DNA of 64,000 nt from Prunus persica (taxonomy: Eukaryota; Streptophyta; Magnoliopsida; Rosales; Rosaceae), in contig NC_034012.1 of the NCBI RefSeq assembly GCF_000346465.2, positions 1,699,134-1,763,133 of the forward strand, written 5' to 3'. Position 1 is the first letter of the stretch. Each line of letters begins with the position of its first letter. This document shows, one piece after another, positions 35,691-47,186 of this stretch. The notes beneath the pieces were generated by a model that worked only from the letters and a program-made list of their open reading frames with translations, was not told the DNA's origin and searched no databases. The position numbers and the translations under genes are program-made.

Positions 35691-38600
35691 ATGGGAGAAG
35701 AAGAGCAGCGTCGCCAACCCCATTCGCCCAACCCAGACACAGAAATTACTGAAAACCCAACGGAGCAAGACTACGCTTGGCCTGCGATTCGGTTCGATGT
35801 TCCTCCACAGAGAACCTACCACTTCTGCCACCAGTTCAGAGCTTCTCCAAACCCCAACAACTTTCTCAAGGGCGTCAAATGGTACATGTTGCACCAACCC
35901 TTGCTTTCTCATTCTTTTGTTTTCTTTCCAAATTTTGGTTTTTTATTTTGTGTTTAATTTTTTGGGTTTAGGTCTCCAGATGGGTCGTGCTTTCTTACCA
36001 GTTCCGAGGACAATATGCTTCGTGTTTTCGCATTGTAAGTTTTCCATTGATTGCATTGTGTGGATTGTGGAGAGTACAAAAGAGCAATGTAAATTGTATT
36101 TGAGTAAAGCAGTGCCATTTGGTTTGGGTAACAATTTTCGGTTTTACTTTCTGGCCTTTATAACTACTCAAAATGCAATTCAAAAAACCAACTTTCTCAA
36201 ATTGTAAAAATGGTGTCTGCTACTGCTAGCTTTATATTGGACAAAAACAAGTTTTGCTAACTATACTCTTGTTTGCTTCTTAACCAGACCAGATTATGGG
36301 AGTGATAATGTTAACGCGTGTTCTGTAGCTGCTGATGAAGGTAAGTTCGCTTTCAGAAGATATTAGTCTAAAATTTTATTATATTATGTACTAATATTAG
36401 TTTCTTCCAAATATATTCTCATGAAAAGAATAAAAGTTTTTGCTTGGTATTATTTGTGAATGAAAGTCTTCATTGTCGAGCTAGGTTTGATTAGTTTGTA
36501 TTTGCATCTAAGTGAAGTCATCCTTTTTAAGCTTTTATTTTTTTACTCTTAAGCTGCAGATTCCTATGCTGCAAACAGTGTTGTGAATGAGGGAGAGTCC
36601 GTATATGACTTCTGTTGGTACCCGTACATGTCTGCTTCAGGTATCTTTGCAACTCTGTCATGGGGAGAACCTGTTAAGTTTATCCTATTATTATTATTAT
36701 GACAATGAGAATCTCCATTTGATATTTCAAAATATATATTTTATAGCGGCTGATGTAATACTCTAAGCTAAAGCTTGATTTGGAATCTTGGTTGGCATTT
36801 GCAGACCCGGTTACCAGTGTTTTTGCAACAACATCTCGTGACCATCCAATTCATCTTTGGGATGCTTCTTCGGGGCAGGTGCTGGCTCATTATTGCAAGT
36901 CTTCATTATGCAAATAAAATTAATATCTTTGTAAAGTTTACCACTTGATATGTCATTGCAACATATACAATTCGGCTATTCCATGTTTAGATCACTGTGT
37001 TCCCTTGTATATGAAGTTCTGATATGTATCTGGGGATTCAATATTAGTGTATTTCATTAACACCATTTTCTTTGGCTTAAAATTGCAGCTACGTTGCACG
37101 TATCGTGCTTATGATGCCGTGGATGAAATCACAGCTGCCTTTTCAATTGCCTTTAATCCCACTGGAACGAAGTAAGAAAGATCTTCTGCTTTTTTTCTTT
37201 CTTTTTTCCTTTTTCAAAGGTTATACAATTTAATCACATGTTTTGTGCTTTAGTTTTTGTATTATTACTTTCATGTTTGAGAATATAAATTTTGTGGAAT
37301 TTAAATGGACATCGAATCCTGGATTTCAATATTGGACACTATGCATGTAAGTTCTTACAATAAACTGTGATATAACTGTAAGACACCATGTGGAAATGGC
37401 TCTATAATTGCCCCTAACTCGTCATATTCACTCCCCTGTGTTTCTCCAAATTTGACAGAAGATTTAAGAGCATCGTATTCTTCAATTGTTTTGTAGGATT
37501 TTTGCTGGATACAACAAATCTGTTAGGGTGTTTGATTTACATCGTCCTGGTAGGGATTTTGAACAGTATTCAACTGTTCAAGGAAACAAAGAAGGCCAAA
37601 CTGGTACGTGTTATCAGTTTAGCTTTATATAGAAGTTCCAATGATAAATTAAAAGAAGTTATGCAAGTGCACAATCCTCAGCATTTTTATTGTGGACAGG
37701 TATAATGTCTGCAATGGCTTTTTGTCCAACCCATAGTGGAATGCTAGCTATAGGTTCTTACAGCAAGACAGCTGCAATATATAGAGAAGATAATATGGAA
37801 CTCTTATATGTATTGCATGGTCATGAAGGTGGGATTACTCATGTAAGTCAGCATTCCTTATTGTTCATTTCACTTTGATCACAACTTCAACAGATGAGCA
37901 AAATCATTTTCCTTTCAGGTCCAGTTTTCAAAGGATGGAAATTATTTATATACTGGAGGCCGGAAGGTAAATAGCTTCATGTGTTCGATGTTTTTTGGTT
38001 GGTTGTTTATTTTTATCATTTTCTGGCATTGGCTTGATTATTTGAAATGCAGTAAACAAGTTCTCTATAACAACTGTCAGTTTATGATGCGAGTAAATTT
38101 TTTGAAGTGTTTATACATTAGCATATGTGCTCTTGCTTTCTATTTTAAATGTGATTTTCATTTGCTTACATAAATTTTACTTGAAGGATCCTTATATACT
38201 ATGCTGGGATATGCGCAAAGCTGTAGATGTTGTGTACAAGTAAGATTCTTTTTTATTATTTTCTCTAATTTAGAAAGTTATCATGTATTCTGTACATTGA
38301 AAATCTTTTTTGCTCACGTTATTTTATTTGCACCTTGGAATTAGGTTATACAGGTCATCGGAAGATACCAACCAGCGAATTCTGTTTGATATTGACCCAC
38401 TTGGCCGACATCTTTGTACAGGTGGCCAGGTAGCGCCTTAGCTTTATGATTCAATGTCCAGATGTTATGCCACAACCAAATCAAAACCCTATTTTATATT
38501 GATTTGTTACTTATCTGCTTATTTGTGCATTTCGGTTTCAGGACGGTATTGTTCATACCTATGATCTTCAAACTGGACAATGGGTATCAGGCTTCCAAGC

Positions 38601-39493
38601 TGCATTGGGTAATTCATTTTGTATCTTATAAAGATGTGAGAACGCTACTTCAATATGACTTAGTCTCTTCTATTACCTAACAAGTTCTTCTGTTCTCTAC
38701 ACCACGCAGATACCATTAACGGGTTCTCTTTTCATCCCTTTCTCCCCATGGCTACATCTTCTTCTGGGCAGCGAAGATTTGTTGGTCCTGATGATGGCAA
38801 TGAGGAATTGCATTTAAGTGGTAGCTCCTATGAACCTAATGCTGAAACCAAATTTCTTCGTTTGGAGATATTTTCAATTAATTACATTGTATATCCTTCT
38901 AATTGTAGTCTCCTATGCTAATCGTGTTTTTTTGTGTGTTCCCAATCTCAATCATGATTATGGGTGCATGATCTGGTCATTCCTTAGGAGTTAGTTTGTA
39001 TTATTCGGATCCAAAAGGTAGTAAGAGGCAGATAGGACTGTTCTTTGAGCTTAATTCAGTTTCTTATATGCCTGCTTTGCAAAGACTTTTGGATGAATTT
39101 GTGGTTGGAGTGTTGTAATTTCTGAAATACTACTGGCGTGCCCTATACTATTATACTTGTTGTGGTGTTGATAACCACGAATGAAGAATCAGAAAGTGTG
39201 TTAGGTTACCCCTCTATCTTACTTCCCTGGCTCTTTAAATAACAAGAAGATACATGATAGGGTTCGTATGAAACATGAAACCTGTCTGAGTTTTAATCTT
39301 AGCTGCCCAACTTTTTAACTTGCATAACATAGCAAAAGGTCATTGTACTAATAGGAGGTTAATTGTCCTGGGTTATGCAGGTGAAGAAAACTGTGCTTCT
39401 GTGTGGAGTTTCTCTGTTGCTTCAGTGGTGGAGAATGATGTTAACATTGACGGTGATGATCATAATAGCCATAACCTGCACCAAGATCCCTAG
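35691..39493 (+). CDS. WRAP53-like: WD40 protein, WRAP53/TCAB1 (telomerase Cajal body protein 1) homologue
   Basis: Fourteen exons encode 425 residues: 35691-35881, 35972-36034, 36288-36340, 36554-36640, 36805-36878, 37089-37171, 37497-37603, 37700-37842, 37919-37966, 38187-38239, 38345-38429, 38542-38608, 38710-38820, 39381-39493. The WD40 domain begins at [24 protein letters not shown] and continues through DFCWYPYMSASDP, SRDHPIHLWDA, IAFNPTGTKIFAGYNKSVRVFD, SGMLAIGSYSKTAAIY, LHGHEGGITHVQFSKDGNYL and GRKDPYILCWDMR, all hallmarks of WRAP53. In animals the protein binds CAB boxes and guides scaRNAs and telomerase RNA to Cajal bodies. The plant role is inferred. The short tail ENCASVWSFS is also typical. 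Confidence 0.93.
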
Positions 39494-40976
39494 TCATATT
39501 ACAATAGCTTCTGTCCAACGAAGTGTGCACTCGATAATCCCTATGAGCTTCGGTTACATTTAAAGCTTGGCCTGTGCATCATTTGCCTAATTGTTGTACA
39601 TTAATTGTATTACAAGGTTGCAAACAAGATCAGTCAAATAGGAAATGTCTTCGTGCAACTATATGTAAAACACAATTGTTTGAGCTCAATTTTGATGGGT
39701 GTATCGTACATTTCGACTTCGAAGCTTCTGCTGACTGAACTAATTTTTATGCTAATCGTGTTTTTGTTTTTGTTTTGCCCTTTTCTGAGTGGTCCAAAAA
39801 TTCAAAAACTACATAAAAGTAAATCTGACCAATCATTTTTTAAGAACACATTTTAAAAGAAAATTAATAGTTGATAATAATATTTTTATGGTAAATTTTC
39901 CTTTAAATAGTTACTAATGACTTTTAATCTAATTATTTATCGACTTACAAACTTAACATCTAACTTGCAGTGACTAACAAGATAAAACTATTTATATCAA
40001 ATTTTCCGATCACGTCTCTCATAAAGTCCGTCTATATTAATAAGTGTCACATATGTACAAGAAGTGGTTGGTTTGGACACTAAATTGATACACATCTATC
40101 ATTATTATATTACTAAACTTTTTTACAAGATGATGCAATGACAAGTCGTATTTGTTGCACATTGACCTTTAAACGAGCCCATGATAATGAAATTAATTTG
40201 CAATTTAAAGGCCATGACTTCAAGTTGGAAAGGTTAACAATATTTTCATAGGAGATAAAATATTTAGTTAGGGATTAAATTCTTAAAAAAGAATACCAAA
40301 ATGAGTTAATTCAAAATCATTTTAAATATTATTTCCTACCGAGTCCTAAGAGGATGTGCTTTTCATAATTAGAAATCTAAACGAATAAATGTTTACATTC
40401 TTCTTCAATGACAAAAATAGCATTTTGGCATAAATAAAAATGTCCTGGGTTGATTCCAAAATGAGTAAGACTGCACTAGCTTGCCATCCATGCTTAAGCA
40501 CCTAGATTAGTTTTGAGAAAAAGCCATTAAAGCTTATGTATAAAATCCACCCACTCAAAACAAAGGGCAAACAAGACTTTTCATCACTAACAGTGGGACC
40601 CACCAACAACAGCCAAAAACCCAATACGTTTAACGTATGGTCATAAGCTGGAGGTCCCGCCACGTCAGCAATTTCGCCTGACCTTTTTTTGCCGTTCTTT
40701 GGTTCATTTCATGTCATTGCTCCTGAGAAAGCCAGAAAAGGCAAAACCAGCGGAAGCTGATTTTTCCTCATTCATTTACTTACATACTAAAAAACAATGG
40801 AGACACGCTCTCAAGCCTTAGAGCCACCAAAACCCTCTTCCCCTATAATAACTCAGCCTCCACCAGAGATTTCCACACACTGGCTTTCTCTTCCTCCTTC
40901 CTCAAAGAAAAATTAATTCCAGTTTTTCTTTCCTTTTCACTCTTCTAGCTGCTAGCTTCTCGCTCACCAAACAATA
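39494..40976. other. Intergenic region: WRAP53-like 3' flank and F-box/LRR promoter
   Basis: AT-rich DNA without a supported gene. The right end is the promoter of the F-box/LRR gene, with GCCACGTCAGC near 40659 and a TATAATAA motif near 40850, about 125 bp before the ATG. Confidence 0.5.
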
Positions 40977-42639
40977 ATGTTCCCAGTAAACAAGACCAGA
41001 AGAGACACACGGAAAGTCGTCTACGGGCCGCCGCTGAAACAACTAAGGACGTTCCTCCGTCCTGTCGTTGGATCCAGCTCCAGCAGCGGCCCGTCGCACA
41101 GCCGTTCTGTCCAGCTCACAGACGACCTTATTGAGTACATCTTCACCCTCCTCCCCATAAAAGCCGCCGTCAAAGCCGGCCTTGTGGCCAGAAGATTCAG
41201 AGACTCCTGGCGTCTGGCGCGCAGGATCCATTTCGAGAAAGAGCTTGCCGAAGAGTACGACAACGACGAGTTGGAGACAATACTGAACCATGTTTTCGAA
41301 TCCCATAGGGGTGACGAGATCAAGAGCTTCCGGCTCCACTTCGATCCCAATGCCCACGAGCTTCACTTGCCGGAATGGGTAAGAAAATGCATCGAGAAAC
41401 GGGTCCAGGAGCTGGATCTCGACATCTCCCAACCCAAACAGGAGCCTTCTTTCCTTCTCCCTCCGCGCTTCTTCGACGTGGAGAGCCTGAAAGTCTTGAA
41501 GCTCTCGTACTCGGTCTTTCAGCTCCCACCAGACCTCAAAGGCCTGTCCTTGCTCACAACTCTCGTTCTCCGGAGAGTTGACATAACCCCGAAGATCATC
41601 CAAACTATACTTGACCGGTGCGCCCTACTCGAAACCCTTGACGTGGGACGGTGTCACGGGTTTCGGCTTCTGAGAATCCACGCTCATAAGCAAACGAGGT
41701 TGAGGGTTTTGAAGGTGGGAAATTGTCGGGCGGAGGTTCGGGTTATTGAGATTGATGCCCCGAGTGTTGGATCTCTTTATTATAGTGGAAGTATTAGTAA
41801 TTTCTGCGTAATTTCTCAATCTTTGCTGTTTTTGAAAGAGGCCATGCTCTATTTCAAGCCTCTGAAAGGGATCACAAACCCTTTGCAAGTTGAAAGACTT
41901 GCTTCTTCTATCTCGAATAATGTCGAGCTTCTTACCATTACAAGTACATTTCTCGAGGTTAGTCTCCTTGATTGATTGATTTATTACTTTAATTCAGTGT
42001 TAATGTGTTCTTATAATCTGTTTTTATGTGAGTTAGGGTTTGTCTCCGAGAATTGTTGACGGGGTTTTGAGAGAAAAGCAGGTGAGCTTTCGCAACTTGA
42101 AGGAGCTCCAGTTGATAATGGAGAATCCTAGCTATTGCAATGCTGGCGACATTGCTTCATTTCTCAAAAATTGTCCACGCCTCGAGAAATTATTTATCGA
42201 TGTGAGTATAAATTATGAACAGATTATCTATATATATCTGATCTTTATGAGCAAATTATTTGTAATGATGATGTTACTGCAGGCGGATGAGTTTACTTTT
42301 GATGGCGGAGCTTTCTATGAACTGCATCAAAGGCCATTACTGGACAAACACTCGGCCTTGTTCAAACACCTAAAGCTCATCAAAATTATGGGTTTTAGGT
42401 TCCAACCTTGTCACCTCGATTTGACGAGGTTTCTTTTGGGGAAAGCCATGTCATTGGAATATATGTTTCTTCTTCTCCCCAAAAGTTTCCGTTTCAGTAG
42501 GGCTCTGCGTCAGGATATGGACTTTTTCACCGATGCTTTTCTCTCTTGGAAATTATCTCCCGACGCAGAAATATCTATAGGTTTTGCTTGGGAGGACAAA
42601 AGCTTTGTTTATCCGAAACAATCGAAGAGTTGGTACTGA
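40977..42639 (+). CDS. F-box/LRR protein (FBD-type)
   Basis: Three exons encode 500 residues: 40977-41957, 42037-42201, 42283-42639. An F-box lies at about 45-85 (LTDDLIEYIFTLLPIKAAVKAGLVARRFRDSW), followed by leucine-rich repeats (LKVLKLSYSVFQLPPDLKGL, TLDVGRCHGFRLLRI, LRVLKVGNC) and an FBD-like tail (LKLIKIMGF, EYMFLLLPKSF). Such proteins are substrate receptors of SCF ubiquitin ligases. The family is large and fast-evolving in plants, so no substrate can be named. It is not part of the recalled Arabidopsis gene order, so it may have inserted later. Higher GC in exon 1 (41000-41600) than in the flanks was noticed. Confidence 0.85.
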
Positions 42640-44420
42640 TTTCTTTAAGATGGTTTTATGTATCAATTTCATTGCAAATTATTAACTTAAGGTTGTCTTT
42701 GGAATTCAGTTGAAATCCTCATTTAAATTTTATGTTTCTCATTTCCTCCATATTGTTAAATTCTTAATTCTGTCTAACTTCATACATCAAGAACTTCCCA
42801 TTCGACATGAACACTTCATGAAATCGATTTCGATCTTCTTCTTTTTTGCCCCAAGAAATCGATTTCGATAATTAGTCACTCCATTTTTTCAGTCTATATA
42901 TTCATGTACCACATACAGAACAAAAACAAATATAATGGTTTCCATATACTTGATTAGATGCATAAGAATCTATGATATCCAAAGTCATTCCAATACATAT
43001 ACAGCAATTTGACCCTATTTCTTGTGTCAAAATGTTTTATGCTGTTTATATGTGATCATGTACTATATATGTTTATAAATTTCTTATAAAAAAGACGAAC
43101 CATATTATTATATAAAATATACTCTGGCTTGGTGTTATTGAGCATATATTATGGGTCATATATATAGTTCGCTCTAACTCATATAGTTTAATTGACTAAT
43201 GCTTGTAAACGAAATAAATTATTTATAAGTATGTATGGATTGAATAGTCACTCCATAATGCATGTGTTTTGCACGTAAAATATATAGAGTGAGATCGTAT
43301 ATCATGCACAAACGTGATATGGTATGTAATAAATTCTTGGTCAAAGATTCTCGACGCTAGTTCATATGAAGATTTTGTAACCGAAAATACTTCTTAGTTC
43401 AATTATGAGTTACATGGTAAAATAATTAATTCAAAGAATGCCTATGCGCACGTTAATTACTACTTCGAAACTTTATAGCTTAACTGCTTATTATGGAACT
43501 AATGCGATCTAGTTATTAATCTTTTTAGAGCAAGATCGTATTGCGCATTTCCCACGTCATGTAATGATGGATTCCATATGCTACGATATTGGACCTCATG
43601 TAAGGACCTTAGATCTATAAAATGACTATACAACACAAGCATCTTACAAAGAAGGCCAAAGGCCCAAAACAAACTAATAGCAAAACAGCCCTAAAGATGG
43701 GCCATAACAGCAAGGTCTTCAGCCATCACCTTTGCCAACTTGGGCTAAGGGAAGATCAAGTACGCAGTAGCCCTTTGTAAAGACAACCCAAAATTCCCCC
43801 CAAAAAAGTTCAAAATAAATAATTTTGGCCTCCTCAAATCTTGCTAGTTGCTTCTAACAGAACTACTCTTCACTGCACTATGATTGCAATGCTGTAGTTA
43901 TTTTAGATAATTACATGATGTTTTAAAATCGATCCATGGCCCAATCAATCTAAATTTCCCCAATTAAGAAAACAAATTGAGGGGATAATCACATTTTTTA
44001 TAATAAAAAAATTGCGCACGTTTTCTTACAGATAATTATAAAGTTTGATTTTTGAAATTCCAATTTTACCAAATAGAATTTAGCTAAAAAGAAGAAATTA
44101 ATTTTAAAACAATGTTTCACTCACCGTCACAGACATGCTTTCTCGAGAGCCCACCCATATAAACGCGTACATGGTTTTGACGTGTAGTTTATATTGGCTG
44201 CTGCTAATGCAACAGCCGTCAGCCACCAATCTAGAATCTTCAGTCAAACAAGGCCCACTAGCCGTCATAAAGTGAAACTACATCAAATCCTTACCGTCCA
44301 ATTCCATCACATCTACACGTGTCGCCATAATAAGGAGTCAATCAAACTCGACCGTGAGCTGACCGGCCCTTTATTAGAACCCGAAGCAGACGTCGTAGGA
44401 CTCTTAACACGTATGCATCG
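42640..44420. other. Intergenic AT-rich region
   Basis: About 1.8 kb without a supported gene. Around 43600-43800, GGCC/GGGCC-rich phrases (AAGGCCAAAGGCCCAAAAC) resemble the 3' ends of plant LINE-like elements on the minus strand, but no reverse transcriptase is present. Short open frames near 44194-44430 have no family resemblance. Confidence 0.45.
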
Positions 44421-44439
44421 TGTTGAGTAAGTTACCGAC

Positions 44440-44730
44440 ACAGCCGACTCGGACCGACCAAACCGCCACGTCGTCCCCCCAGCAGCACACGTGCAGCTTC
44501 CTACGTGCTATCTCCTCCCGCCACGTGTCCCACTCAAACGGCTAGTTTGCCTCCCTCCTTTTTTTACTTCGTTTTTTTAACCGCCGAGGGGATAAATTAA
44601 TGGAAACGCAAAGATTTTTCCATAGAAAATTCGAGGAGATTCCGTAAAGCGCGTAGATTTTACCATTTTCACTGTTTTCAAAAAGGAAAGAAACTATCTT
44701 TTCGTTCGATATATAAACCCAAGCAAACCC
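44440..44730 (+). promoter_or_regulatory. FBS-gene promoter with ACGT elements and TATA box
   Basis: A cluster of ACGT-core elements spans about 44466-44530: GCCACGTCG, ACACGTGC, CTACGTGC and GCCACGTGTC, the last a strong ABRE/G-box. TATATAAA at 44710-44717 is a good TATA box, followed by a (GA)n leader. The layout predicts a stress- or ABA-responsive promoter, consistent with FBS family expression. Confidence 0.65.
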
Positions 44731-44770
44731 AACTGCTCAGTCGATTCTTTGTTTCCATTTCCACGGTAAA

Positions 44771-44773
<3 letters not shown>

Positions 44774-44810
<37 letters not shown>
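44774..44810. repeat. (GA)n microsatellite in the FBS 5' UTR
   Basis: About eighteen GA units with one interruption, located between the TATA box and the start codon and therefore probably transcribed. Confidence 0.85.
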
Positions 44811-44811
<1 letters not shown>

Positions 44812-45038
44812 TACACAAGATTTATAGACCTATATACTCTCGGAGAGGCTCAAATCTAGGGTTAATCCAACGCAAGGTTTCCTACTCTCTTTGGTTTTGG
44901 ATTCTTCTTTAGATTTCAGAAGTTTCATGATCTGTTACCAATAGATTTTCTTTTCGTGGGTTATTAATTGATTGGATCTTTGCTTGTGATTTTGTTTTGG
45001 ATAGGGATTGAAGATTTGGTAATTGCTGATTGGAGAAG

Positions 45039-45798
45039 ATGGCTTTGGGAAAGAAATGCAAGAGTTGCTTGAAATCGAAGCGCGGGGGTTTGGTGGCAGA
45101 GGAGGGGCTGGAGTTAGGGTTTGTCAAGTACACGCGAGCTTTAGGGAGGAAGAGGATTGGGATTTCTAACAATGGCGAGCCTTCGCCTACTGATTCGTAT
45201 CCCAGCACTCCATTGAAGAAGCAGCGAAGTGGGAAATTGGTTTCGGATTCTGAAACCTCTGCCCTAGAAGCTCTGCCTCAGGAGATTCTGGTTAGTCCCA
45301 AATTCTCGAGCTCTGCTTGAAATCGATAAATGCATATGCAGAATTCTGAATCTGTTTTGATTGAATTTGTGATCAATCAGGAATTAAATATGTATGTTCG
45401 TTTTTGTCCATTGCAGATTAAGATTGTGTGTGGCGTTCATCATGAGGATTTGAAACAGCTTTTCCACGTATCAAAACCAATTAGAGAAGCGGTGAGTTTA
45501 GTTTAATTTACTTAAGTAATTAATTGATTTTTTGTTTGTTTAAGCGATTGGCATTGATTTTGATTTGCCCTTTCTGTGATTGCAGACTCTGATTGCTAAG
45601 CAGTGGCATTTTGCCTATAGCACACCTTCAAAGACCCCTGCTTTCCGGACCGCCATTGATTTCTCAAGCGACGATATGGATGAGATTGAAGCTCCGAATG
45701 CTCCGAAACAGTGGAGGGAGCAGCATAGGCAGTTGCCGAGCCGAAAGAAGCTTGCTGAGATATCAGTGAACTTGTTTGCTTCATGGGACGAGGAGTAG
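45039..45798 (+). CDS. FBS2-like: F-box stress-induced protein (FBS1/FBS2 family)
   Basis: Three exons encode 179 residues: 45039-45290, 45417-45491, 45586-45798. The start MALGKKCKSCLKSK, the motif GFVKYTRALGRKRIGI and a centrally placed F-box (ALEALPQEILIKIVCGVHHEDLKQLFHVSKPI..ATLIAKQWHFAY, about 78-120) define the FBS family, which unlike most F-box proteins has no C-terminal interaction domain. FBS proteins bind 14-3-3 and FBIP WD40 partners and respond to JA, ABA and wounding. The first ATG of the conserved start is used; an in-frame TTG three codons earlier was ignored. In Arabidopsis FBS2 sits next to the WRAP53 homologue, as remembered. Confidence 0.94.
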
Positions 45799-47186
45799 AT
45801 GAATCTGCAATGTGGGTTTTGTAAATACACAAATTCATGGCTGTGATGGTCGTAGTTTTCGGCTGGTTAGCGTAAAAATCTAAAGAGATAGAGATGATAT
45901 TGGAGTGAACATATAGAGAAAAGGGTTGCAAGCGGTTTCTTCAAAGCTATGATTGAAGATGATATAATTGCTTGTTCGTCTCTTTTTGTACATGTTTTGA
46001 AGAGAAGGAGAAAGAGAGAGAGAGAGATTTCCACTATTCACAAGTTGTTTGTTAAGGGCTAATCTTGTGCCCTTTGGTTCTGACAATAAAATGAAGAATG
46101 TACAAAAGCATTAGATTTTAATGAAATCAATGATGTTTCCATGCAATTTGTTCTGTGTGTTTTCTCTGTTTTTCCTTTGATTTGATGAATCATCACTTTA
46201 GGGTTATGAAGATGCACAAAGTTTTAGGGTTTTTCTGAACTATTGGGAGATTTTGTGCGTTGGATAGAATGAGCAAAATTTGGGAATGGGGACAGAATCA
46301 ATTAAAGATCTTTATTTAGAGCAATCGGTGGGTTTATGTTTCTTCACTTGCTAACTTAGTTTAAGAGCAGATTGCCTAAATTTTAGCTGTTCAAATTAAA
46401 ATCCTCCTGCAAATGTCTTTCCTTATATTTAGAAAGCAGGGCTGGTTTGAATGCCTAAACTTTAGCTGCTCAAGTGGTTACATTTGGAATTCCAATCTAA
46501 TTCCATAACGCTTTGCGTTAAATATCTAGTATTAAATACAGTTTACATTTTCCCTTAGCATGGCAAAAATATAGCAGTATTGATTGTCTGCTTGTCCAAC
46601 TGTTGTCCTCTTTTCTGCATTTTCAAAAGGAAATAGCTTTTTGGTTAATTGAATGAAAATTTTCGTTTAACAAATGGGATTTTTTAGATATGAGAATTAG
46701 GTAAAACGATGAGTATGAACAATTAAGTACTTGTTTATTTTCGATTAAAAAGATAAAAAGAGAGTCCATTTCTTTACATTTTTATTTTGTTATCATTTTT
46801 CTATCATAACTGTTGTTTATGAAATTTGAAATAAAAACCCTTGCCCCCAAAAAGATAAGAATGAAAATAGATAAGAGGAAGGAAGGAGGGAAGTTTAATA
46901 TTTAAAATTTGATTTTTGTTGGGTCAAATAAAATTTGATTCTTATGAATGCGAGGCCCAAATACAATATGCAGTCCGAAACACAAACACAGTCCAAATAT
47001 GAACCAACCCAACTTCAAAAGTCGGTTGAAAATCTAGGCCCCTGAATTTCCACCACCTTATATAATTCCATATAAATACCAATGTCTTTAGCCAATAATC
47101 TCATGATCATAAGTTCATAAACGCTTGACCATTACATTTCGCGCGTTTTATCTCTCTTTGCATCTGTTTATAGTTTTCTCTTTCTA
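45799..47186. other. FBS 3' UTR and hnRNP U-like promoter
   Basis: AT-rich, no supported gene. A short GA run lies near 46014-46027. TATATAA at about 47060 and CATATAAATA at 47069 are candidate TATA boxes for the gene starting at 47187. Confidence 0.5.

Noticed and set aside
38821..38920. Alternative C-terminus of the WRAP53-like protein by intron read-through
   Set aside because: The frame stays open for about 32 codons, but the spliced form recovers the conserved ENCASVWSF tail, so retention is not proposed as the main product.
41043..41603. 186-residue minus-strand frame within the F-box/LRR exon 1
   Set aside because: Shadow of the real exon, with no resemblance to a family.
44194..44430. 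78-residue frame upstream of FBS
   Set aside because: No family resemblance; lies in promoter DNA rich in regulatory motifs.
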